DNA of 64,000 bases from Moniliophthora roreri (taxonomy: Eukaryota > Basidiomycota > Agaricomycetes > Agaricales > Marasmiaceae), in assembly GCA_001466705.2 (NCBI GenBank), contig LATX02000001.1:2790001-2854000 (forward strand). Direction: 5' to 3'. Positions within the stretch are counted from its first letter, which is position 1. Each line of letters opens with the position of its first letter. The notes under the pieces were generated by a model. It did no database searches. It was not told the origin of the DNA and saw only the letters and a program-made list of their open reading frames with translations. This document shows positions 42,935 through 53,909 of this stretch, piece after piece. Both the position numbers and the translations under genes were made by a program.

Positions 42935-45418
42935 ATGGCTACCACCACTCCCTCGGGTCGAAGAAAGAACCTGTGGAACAGACTAGTCGACGCTATTCAG
43001 GTTCCTCAAGAGCAATTCGTCTCTAAAGGTGCGTCGTTTATGACGCTTCGTTAATTCCTGATTGTCATCTACTACTCCAGGTCGCCAATGGAGTAATCAT
43101 GAGTGAGTGTTTTAGAGTCTCGCTGTCATCGTGGTTCAGAATCCATCGACTTCGCTACGTTCAGCCTCGATCCAACTCCTCCAGAAGAACGCAAATGGAC
43201 TGCTTGGGTATACGCATCTTTCTGGGCAGCACACGCTGCAAATGCGGTTAGAGTCATGTATAATCGCTGCTTGGTTCGATACTAACCCGGATTCACTGAC
43301 CAGAGTGCTTGGACCGCCGGTAGCGCGACTGTAGCTCTTGGTTTGGCCTGGTGGGATGCCTGGATCGCTATCAACGTCTCTCATATCATTGGAGTAAGAC
43401 ACTCATGTTGTCATTGAGTAGCATCGTTCAGACTTTTCCAGACATTTATGGTGGTCGCCAACGGGCGCGTCGCTTCTCGGTATCATATTGGATTTCCTGT
43501 TGCCGCTAGAGCATCCTGGGGGATGTGGGGGAGCTACATGGCTGTCATAATGAGGTACGTTCACTCATGATCTTTATTTCCAGTTTCTAATTTGTTTTAG
43601 GGCTGTTGTCTGCGTAAGTCCGACTCTTAACGAAAGCATTCAACTAACTGCGGAATAATTACTTTGAAATAGATCATTTGGAATGGCGTCAACACATTCT
43701 ATGCTGGTCGACTTGTCGATGTGTGTCTGCAGTGTATTTGGCCCTCCTGGACCAATATTGCAAACACTCTTCCTGAAACCTCAGGGATCACTACGAGACA
43801 CCTAATAACGTGTCAGTAATCTTTGTCTGAAGTCCGATTGACGATGCTGACACCTCCTTTAGTCCTTATAGCATGGTTTCTCTGTAAGTCAACGCGTTTT
43901 AAGGACACGAGGACAACCCGACTGAGCCACCAACCCAGTCCAGTGTTTAACGCTCTTCCATCCTCGGGACCTCAAATGGTTCTACATCGTGAAATCTATC
44001 ATCGTGGTATGCTTTACTTACTTGGCATGATCATCCAAATATTCATTCGATATTAGTTCGTCGCAATGCATGGCATCCTGGGCTGGTGGATACACAGGAA
44101 TGGTGGTGTCAGCTTTCCTTCCCAAACCGCCACCAAACTTTCTCCGTCGACCCGTGGCTGGCTATGGATGCAAGCCTTCAATAGCGGCTTTGGTACCATC
44201 TCATCCTTAACAGTGAACCAAGCAGACATTGCCCGATATTCGAGGAAACCAAGCGATCAGTTCTGGGGCCAAGTCTTAATGTTCCCCGTCGCTTCTGCTA
44301 TCCCAGGGTTATATGGAATCTTAGTCGCTTCGGCGTCAAAGGAACTGTACGGCAAAGCTCTTTGGAATCTCTGGGATGTCACACAAGCGATGCTAGACCA
44401 GTACCCCAACAATTCTGGTGCAAGGTTTGGAGTCTTCCTCGCTGCAGGGAGCATGGCCCTTGCCCTGATTGCCGTAAATTTATCGACCAATGCGAGTCTC
44501 AATTCCTCTTCTTTATGAATGCTCCCGATTACTGATATCTCTTATTCAGTGTCTACCCTTTGGCTCTGATGTTACCGCTCTGTTTCCGAAATATATGACA
44601 ATTAAGCGAGGGCAGTTCATTTGCTGCCTGGCGGGTCTGGCCATTGTACCCTGGAAGATCCTTAAAGATGGGAAGACGTTCTTGGCCTTCTTATCGTAAG
44701 TGGCACTTCTAAAGAGAGTATAGCCTCCATTAACTCGTTCCAAAGTGGTTATGGGTATTGGCTGGCGCCAGGAGCCTCCATCTTATGTGTTGACTACTTG
44801 TGAGTTATTCTGTCGCCTTTTTATGGCTAGTGCTAATGAGTTTTCTGCAGTTTCGTACACAAGGGTAACATAGTCGTGAAAGAGCTATACAATGGCAAAC
44901 CAACAGCGTTGTATTGGTACAAAGGAGTAGGGACGCCTTTCGTTCTGACTGTGGCAACAGTACCCATGATCCTCTTTCAGGGCTGGAATATCCGTGCACC
45001 CATAGTTACCGTTCTTGCATTGATCCCATGCATGCCTGGGTAACGTTCATTTCTATCTGTCACCGAGACGATTAAGTGGCATGCTGAGTATCAACTCCCC
45101 CAGCTTTGCATACAGCATAGCTCCAAGACGTGTCCACATCTCGGACGACGCAAAGCACATGTCGTATGTATCGTAGGTAATCCTCCCCACCCACAAAAAA
45201 GTCATGGCCGACCTTCATTCATCAGTTTCCTCTTGACTTACGTGATCGCCTGTATCCTGTACTACGTCTCATACAAGATATGGCCGTCTGGATCTCCGGT
45301 GAAGGAAGTTTTGGAGGGGAAGCGGTTTGAGGTGCTTGCTGATGAATTGGATGAGGATGAACGGGAGCAACGTTATTTGGGTTCCCAGCTGAGGCGGGAC
45401 ACCTCAAAAGAGTTCTGA
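42935..45418 (+). CDS. NCS1-family permease (uracil/allantoin/uridine-type), 575 aa
   Basis: Fifteen exons: 42935-43028, 43081-43102, 43165-43246, 43304-43393, 43442-43554, 43601-43613, 43673-43811, 43863-43883, 43939-44006, 44057-44491, 44550-44695, 44746-44799, 44851-45039, 45104-45172, 45226-45418; the total is exactly 576 codons. The N-terminal RQWSNHDLDPTPPEERKW, then WDAWIAINVSHIIG and ARASWGMWGSYMAVIMRAV are typical of the FUR4/DAL4 branch, as are GTISSLTVNQADIARYSRKP and VTALFPKYMTIKRGQFIC. About twelve membrane segments. These proton symporters take up uracil, allantoin, uridine or related ring compounds at the plasma membrane; the substrate cannot be fixed from sequence. The intron after 44491 starts with GC (GCGAGT). 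Confidence 0.92.
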
Positions 45419-45884
45419 TGAGAAAGGGAATGATAACGGGGTATATGGGATCGCGTAGGTTGGGCTGTAGCTATAGCTATTAGATAGATTTCTTTGGTTT
45501 ATGCTTTCGTGCCTCCATTCTCCGTGATTGATCGATAACCGCTCGTATGCGCATGGCTGTAGTGCTTCCCGCAGGCTCCCATGTACCCCTCCCTGCCATC
45601 CATTCTTTCGGTGTTGTTCAGGCGAGCTGTCGATTTTGTCACTTGCATGATGCATTGTTGGCGGAATTTACGGAAGTCGAGAGAAAGAAAGCCGGCTAAA
45701 GCTCACTCGGCCCGAATTTCGGACATTGCGATCGGACGTCGGAGCTTACGCTTGCCATCTCTGCTTTTATCGATTTCGTACACCAAGTCTGGACCTCCCT
45801 TCAACCGCAACCACCAACACGAGTTTTCCACCTGTCTACGCTTATTTTTTCATCTTTTTCACATTTTTCCTTGATTAACCTCTC
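45419..45884. other. Intergenic, leader of the AMPK beta-subunit gene
   Basis: No supported gene. The last 60 bases before the ATG at 45885 are pyrimidine-rich (TTTTTTCATC, TTTTTCACATTT), a usual fungal 5' leader. Confidence 0.45.
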
Positions 45885-47790
45885 ATGGGCAATTCTTCAT
45901 CAACCCAAAATTCCGGTGGCGGCGGTCTTCGACGATTCTCTTCTCCAAATTCTAATCCGAAATCAGACCGCGAACGGATACCCAATACTCACCCGCATGC
46001 TCCTCGACCTCATCGTTCACTTCGGGTGAAGAAAAAATCACTTGAATTACCCGATCTTGCACCACTTTCCTTAAACCCGTACCAAAACCATCAACCTACA
46101 GCACCCTATCGAAGTAATCCATTGCCAATCCCCCCTCAAGCACGACAGGGATCTATATTCTGGAATGAGGGTCAACCCGTAGATCCGGACTATAGGAATA
46201 GACCGCGCAGGTCGAACAATAGCTCCAGGCAACCCTCCGCACAATCGAGTGTTATTTCTTCACAACAGACACACTCGCGCCCACCCTCGTATCGTACACA
46301 AGAATCACCGTCGACAGCTCAACCGTTTGCGTCGACTTTGGAAGATGAATTGGTACGCGAGGAGAGATCGGAGGATGGGAATTTGGTCGCTTCGGGACAA
46401 TACAATCCTTTAGCTACACGAACGTCGATTCCAGCTAAGACGACGATCTCGCCTGCTGTTTCAGGAGAATTGGTCGAGAAGGAAATCCTTGCTGAAAAGA
46501 AGGAGAGGGAGAGTTTGGATGGCGATGAGGTCATGGTTAAGATATCATGGCGCGGAGGCGGAATGAATATCTTCCTGGCCAGGCAAGGTGACGATGAATG
46601 GAGAGGTAGACGACGTATGGAACGAGAGTGAGTTCCTTCTACTTTTATTTGCTCAATGGCATATTTCGCTCTTGCAAAGCGCTGACACGTTATCAGGTCA
46701 CCCGACTCAAACACATTTAGCACTACCATCTTTTTACGTTCTGGTACACACCACCTTCGTTTCCTGGTCGACGACCAATGGCGCGTGGCGGACGACCTGC
46801 CTACTACGGTTGACCAAGAGGGTGGGCTGGCTAATTACGTCGCTGTTGGACCCGGTTTCGATGGCACAGCTCCACCAGCCACTACGTCACTTTCCAAAAT
46901 TATCGCAGCTGCACCGTCATCGCCGCCACCCCAACGTCAAGGGTACTCATTCTGGACAGACGACGATGATAATGACTTTTCTGAAAGGCCATATGCGACG
47001 ATTAAATACACTCCATATATCCCTCAGTGGACGTCAGAAATTCCGCTTGAGCTGATCGAGGCGGCTCAACAGGAAGAAACATTCCTGGCTCATCAGCACA
47101 TGTACCAGGGATATGAGCAGGGTAGAGGTCGGACGCAACATGTTAATGGCTTCGTACCCCTACCAAATATCCCCCCAGCCCCGAGGCTGCCTAGGATTTT
47201 GGACAAGCTAATTTTGAACCAGCCAATCAAGGTTGGTGTGAGTCAGGGTGTACCGTTGGCTGGTGCGAGTCTTGTGCCTGGAGCTGGGAAAGTCAGTGAA
47301 CGTGAGAGGAGGAAAGAGAGGGATAAGAGAAATCTAGGTATGACTGCGGCTGAGGATTGGGAAGACAGGGAGCGGGAACGTGCGCAGAGGCCATTACCGG
47401 TGACGACTGCTTCTGGAACGGATGTGTCTGCGTCGAGAGCTTCGACCGATAGTCAGGCAACAGTAACAGGGCCTAGTCGACCAATGTCACCTCCAAGGGT
47501 CAATCCTGGTGAGAGACCAATGTCGCCTCCAAGATTTCGGGGACCCCCGACCCCTATGCCGACTGTGGTGGATAATAGGACGATTGCGGATGATACGTCG
47601 GTGTTACCTGTGCCGAGTCATGTTGTGCTTCATCATCTGTGTACGAGTGCGATCAAGAATGGAGTGCTTGCGGTCGGAGAGACAGTCAGATATAGGAAGA
47701 AGGTTCGTTTTTGTCGGGTTGAGTTGCTAATCAAAGACTAATCCAAACTTTCTCTAGTATTTAACGACTATTTATTATAAGCCTACTTAA
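45885..47790 (+). CDS. SNF1/AMPK beta subunit (Gal83/Sip2-type), 593 aa
   Basis: Exons 45885-46627, 46697-47702 and 47758-47790 join to 594 codons. MGNSSSTQ at the start has the Gly2 of an N-myristoylation site, as in Sip2 and mammalian beta subunits. The glycogen-binding (CBM48) domain spans about residues 215-300: VKISWRGGGMNIFLARQG, TFSTTIFLRSGTHHLRFLVD and DQWRVADDLPTTVDQEG. The C-terminal ASC domain begins PYIPQWTSEIPLELIEA and ends HVVLHHLCTSAIKNGVLAVG, then RYRKK joined across the last intron to YLTTIYYKPT, the classic terminus. A basic/Pro-rich insertion of about 200 residues splits the ASC domain. The protein links the SNF1 kinase to gamma and to its targets. Confidence 0.93.
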
Positions 47791-48164
47791 GTGGTTTCGG
47801 TGATTCATCTATCAAATCTTTGAAGGCAACGTTCTTTTGTCTCCCGTACACCCCGCGGTACTGATTCTTCTATTCATAGGATTAAATCACGATAATTATT
47901 GGATACACCTCCCTCGTAATGAGGCTTGCTATGCCACTTATGCTCGACGTTCTGCATGGACTGATTACTTGGGGATTGGTTCCCGTCGGGGCGCGCGTTC
48001 ATGTAACACACTTCATGAACAGTGAGAATGATGTAGTGGGGTGGGTGTGGATTAAGAGGCGGCTAATATGGAAGGATACCAATGTAAAATACTGAAATAG
48101 CAGAAGAAACAGAGACAGCTATAAAGCTATAGGAATTCCAGATTATTTGGTACAATGCTATGGT

Positions 48165-48251
48165 TCCCTGGTAGTATATATCGGTTAGTACACGCGCCCG
48201 TCATATCCTTATTAGACGCGCGAAAGCTGGGTTCGACTCCCAGCCAAGGTG
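48165..48251 (+). tRNA. tRNA-Asp (GTC) with a 13-nt intron
   Basis: A cloverleaf can be drawn: acceptor TCCCTGG (48165-48171) with CCAAGGT (48244-48250), D-arm with GTA/TAC stem and a GG in the loop, anticodon stem CGCGC/GCGCG, anticodon GTC at 48200-48202, T-arm CTGGG-TTCGACT-CCCAG (perfect). GGTTCGACTCC is a full B box. The anticodon loop is 20 nt, so a 13-nt intron (48204-48216) at the standard 37/38 position is inferred. Oddities: acceptor pairs 1-72 (T-T) and 4-69 (C-A) are mismatched and position 33 is C, not T. A run of 12 T follows 20 bases after the end. It may be a slightly decayed but still transcribed copy. Confidence 0.75.
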
Positions 48252-48271
48252 GTGTTGGGAAACGGTCTAGG

Positions 48272-48283
48272 TTTTTTTTTTTT
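48272..48283 (+). terminator. RNA polymerase III terminator (T12)
   Basis: Twelve consecutive T residues on the sense strand just downstream of the tRNA-Asp gene, ample for Pol III termination. Confidence 0.8.
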
Positions 48284-48609
48284 AACCTTTCTTTGAGTCA
48301 TTGATATGCTCGATTTCCCCATTTTTCTTAGTTTTACTATTGAAGATTTTTACTGTACTTTACTGACGCGGCCGGCGATGTGCAGAGTTTCCGGAGTAAC
48401 GGTCCAGTTTTGCTATGGTTGACTATGTAAGCCGATATCTTCCGGGCGACGGGCGTAACGTCTTGACTTTGACTTCTCCCTCAAAATCCAGGCAGGTTCT
48501 TTTTATATTCCTGTGATATCCATCGCGTTAATTTGGTCTTCATTCTGGATTTCTAGGTTTTTTCTTCACCTTCCTTGACTTGTGCGGTTAGACACACTAA
48601 TTATTCTTC

Positions 48610-48988
48610 ATGGTCTCGCCAACATTAAACGTGAGTTATCAGGCTCTGGTGGTTCTACGGAAGCTCACTGTGTCCTAGGTCGCCCGTTACACGGCCCTTT
48701 TTGCTGGTGTCTTCTATGGAGTCTACCACAGACGAACGCTTCAAGCAGCCCATGATGAGAAGAAATTGGAGCACGCGAAGCACGAGCGAGAGCAGTTGAT
48801 TGCACAGGCAAAGGAGGCATGGAAAAAGAAGCAGGCTTCTGCAAAACCCTCTGACGACGGCGGTGAGTGCAGTCTTTGGATACCCCACTTTTTTGTTCAT
48901 TGACATGTCATCTGCAGTCATAACAGACCCAGAAGACCCTCGGTTTGACTTGGAAAAGTTACTAGTGAAATTGGAGACCGCTGCATAA
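48610..48988 (+). CDS. ATP21/TIM11: Mitochondrial ATP synthase subunit e, 91 aa
   Basis: Exons 48610-48630, 48679-48862 and 48918-48988 join to 92 codons. The product begins MVSPTLNVARYTALFAGVFY and contains GVFYGVYHRRTL, in which the GxxxG motif used for ATP synthase dimerisation is visible, followed by a long charged helix (EKKLEHAKHEREQLIAQAKE). Length and layout match subunit e of the F1Fo enzyme in the inner mitochondrial membrane. The tail ITDPEDPRFDLEKLLVKLE is typical of the fungal form. Confidence 0.92.
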
Positions 48989-49339
48989 TTCAATGAATAA
49001 TCCATCCTTGTATCTCCTCATTCCATGCATTGCACGCACTCGTCGGCCATCGTCCTCACTAGGCATTATAGATTGACAGTTGGACTCGTTCTTTACTCGT
49101 ATAGCGGTCCAGAGCTTGGCTTCTAGGGGATATTCCGTCCCTAAATATTGCAATAATATTCTTCTTCTTGCGATGCTTCGCATGAAATGTAGTTAGATTC
49201 CTATGCTAGAAAAGGCTTTAAAGTTCATTCAGTATTATGGTCTCATCGAACGTGAGAAACGAAATACGATACAAACGCGTCGCTGTCGCGTCGATTACGC
49301 CTTTTTTTTTTTTGCTCTTGACCATCACCCTCGCATACC

Positions 49340-51260
<1,921 letters not shown>

Positions 51261-51495
51261 ATGTGTATACCTCGGGTGTTTCTCAAACTCTTCAATGTTC
51301 AATGTGCTCCTGTATTTTTTGAACACCGTAATATGGATACGAGATGCGCAGTTGAAAAGCTGATGTACAAGTGGTGTAAGTATGCCCCTTTCTTCCAACA
51401 AGTAGTAGTAGTATGAAGTATCAAATGCCGGTCGTAAAAGCACTAGCAAAAGTCGAGAGCCGCTATATATCTGTCGTCGACCTCGTTTTTTGGTG

Positions 51496-51806
51496 TTACA
51501 GGAACATCAACCTGGCCAGTTCGAATAAAACTGTAAGGAAAAGCACTGGTTAGCACAAAGACAGTAACTTGAAATTCCTCAAGACATGCCTCCTCCACAA
51601 ACAACGAACAGAACAACTCCCAATGCCCAGAGGCCTATCGGACTCTGTTTTGCCTGTTTCTCCTGCCGTGACAAGTGTGTAGGTTTCTTTCCCGCTTTTG
51701 CGTCTTTGGCGAACTTGGCGTTCCGCTGGCGCATCTCGAATTCGGTGGGCTGTTTAGCGTGAGTTAGCCAACTTTGGCTACACAAAGACATGGACTTGCG
51801 CACCAT
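51496..51806 (-). CDS. YSY6/RAMP4 (SERP1) family ER stress-associated protein, 65 aa
   Basis: Minus-strand exons 51806-51804 (only the ATG), 51749-51590 and 51530-51496 give 66 codons including stop, the same size as yeast Ysy6. The product has RQRNAKFAKDAKAGKKP, the conserved cytosolic basic part, and one membrane anchor, IGLWALGVVLFVVCGGVLFE, ending LARLMFL. Members are tail-anchored proteins at the Sec61 translocon. The first exon holds just the start codon, followed by a GTGCGC intron. The second intron starts with GC (GCATGT...ACAG) and is needed to restore the family ending. Confidence 0.85.
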
Positions 51807-52486
51807 TTTGAATAAGTAGAGATATAACTAAGGAGCGAGGGTTCTATGAAGATGGATGTTGAAGGAGAACAATGAGTAATTGATATCTGGAGGATTTACT
51901 GGGTTAACGTGGCAGATGGGACGCGACACGTCAAAGTGCCGTGGGTAAGATCTAATCTTATCAATAATTCTTGCCTTCCCTGCAACCATCTGGTTCAGCA
52001 TGCGGCCATTTGGAGAGAAATCGTGGATTCGTTGTTATTCTTGACCTACGTCGGAGTAGAATATCGCCGTTTTAACTCGATGAACATTGGGAATCCTTCA
52101 CAAGTCCCAGATCACGAAAGGCAGGACGACTGAAACCCCCAGTTGGAGAACCACTGCGATTTTCGACGCTTTGACTTGACGTTGAACACAAGCGGAATAT
52201 CTGCTATTAACTGATGCAGGATCCGATGAGAGAGTACAAGGTATACCGCTTTGAACCCGATCGGACCGATGGTAAAGCAACGATTTTCACTCCATCAAGC
52301 TGTTGAGTGTTGTAAAGCTTGACTCTATCACTTTATCCACATTAGAGGAAGACCAGGGTGTGATGGGTCTCGTGAACAGAGTCCCGACGTGATGCTCCCC
52401 CAAGAATTACAAGGGCACTTCCAATCTGGGACATTTCCTTATACTCGCCAGGAAGAGTAGACAGATGCAGGAGGCGCTTTAGCCTG

Positions 52487-52494
52487 TATAAATA
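52487..52494 (+). promoter_or_regulatory. TATA box upstream of the small Pro/Ser-rich ORF
   Basis: TATAAATA followed by a long pyrimidine-rich leader (52560-52880). It contains a 122-codon upstream frame (52497-52865) with no recognisable domain. Confidence 0.45.
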
Positions 52495-52884
52495 CTTTGG
52501 GAAAAAGGTGCAAGCTAGTCAGTTCCGGGGCGCACGACCAGCTCAGACTCGGAATATTTGCACGCCTGCTCTACTTTGACACCTATCACTCCGTCGAAAC
52601 AATAAACCAACACCGCCATTGTTTATCGATAACAATAGGCGCCGACTTTATTGTCCCCCCGGTGTACATACACACACCTACAATTGGCCATATAACCCCG
52701 GAAGATCCATTCTTATTCCTTAGCTGGCTCTTTCCCTCCCTTCACGACCAAATAGGCCTCCTCTGCGACGCCTTTCCCTCCATAACCTCGTTTCCGTCTC
52801 TTCAACGACGTCATTTTCGCTATCTATACCTAAACACCTATTCTATTCCCCAAATACCCGCCTAATTATAACCCCAATAACAAC

Positions 52885-53109
52885 ATGTCCTCCTACGCCT
52901 ACAACCCACCCTCCTCTCCCACCTACGGCTTCTTCCCCACTGGAATGACTTCCCCGAACGCATTCCCATCGTTCCATCATGATCCTCGTCAAGCGCATGC
53001 AATGTACGCGCACGCTTTCCAACCATCATCATACGCAAACATTGCACATACAGGAACGCAACCTCAGCAGTCCCAGGGGTCACAAAAAAAGTTTGCGTCG
53101 AGAAAGTAA
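52885..53109 (+). CDS. Small Pro/Ser/His-rich protein, 74 aa, unknown
   Basis: A single-exon frame begins MSSYAYNPPSSPTYGFFPTG and ends SQGSQKKFASRK; it is rich in Pro, Ser, Tyr, His and Gln, with no signal peptide or membrane segment. It follows a TATA box and a CT-rich leader, features of highly expressed fungal genes, and its codon use differs from the surrounding non-coding DNA. No family recognised. It could be a short disordered protein; translation would need to pass the longer frame in the leader. Confidence 0.5.
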   Translation: MSSYAYNPPSSPTYGFFPTGMTSPNAFPSFHHDPRQAHAMYAHAFQPSSYANIAHTGTQPQQSQGSQKKFASRK

Positions 53110-53909
53110 CTACTTGCTCCGCGGCTTTCCTTGTCCACCGCCTTTTTTTTCGTGTCCACCAACCAGCTACCTATGCATTACTCCATCCCCCCTTCACTCC
53201 TTTACACCATCTAATTATGACACTTTATGCCCCAAATTATGGACATTATGAACCAGCCTGTTGGGTGGAGCACGGAAAAATAGTTGGAAGAGGAGAGCTT
53301 GGTGACGATATCGGCCCGCAGAGTTTCGGAGGACTTCAAAGTTGTAATTCGTGTATATCACCATGACCGTGTTGACCACATATCATCCTTGCATTGTTTT
53401 CATTGTGCAGCATCTACCACATACACCATGTTAGATATCTTTTGTATTCTAATTGTTTTCTCCTGATTGTAATAATCATTGGGCTTCGGTTGGTTACTTA
53501 CGGTATTGTCAACAAAAAGGTCAGTACGATATAAGGTATACAAGAATAGGGAGGGGTATAAAGTGTCATACGGTTTCAATAACAAAGTTAACAGTCTTGG
53601 GAATTGCCGATCGTTTTGTGATGTCACTGTAAAGGGCGTAAAATGACACTCTGTTCACCATTCCACGTGGCAGGCCCCTTTACCTCGAAATCACTTGACA
53701 CGCTTACACTTTACAACTACGATTCCCATTATTTACGCAAAGCGCTGTAAGTAGTACTGCGGCGCGGTTAGCATACTGTAACGGAAAAAGTAACCAACGA
53801 ATAGTATATGCACAATACGAGTGCAGTAGTGAGAATAAAACGACAAGACGATATAATACAACGTCATCGTCCTGCACAGTCGCCAAGAAATAAGGAATAA
53901 TATAACTGC
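53110..53909. other. Intergenic, about 800 bases
   Basis: 3' UTR space of two convergent genes; AT-rich, with no supported gene. Confidence 0.45.

Noticed and set aside
48890..49005. A 116-codon minus-strand frame across the ATP synthase subunit e gene (48655-49005)
   Set aside because: It is antisense to well-supported exons and has no recognisable features.
52497..52865. A 122-codon frame in the leader of the small Pro/Ser-rich ORF
   Set aside because: Pyrimidine-rich DNA gives few stops; the product has no domain or signal, so it is treated as leader rather than a gene.
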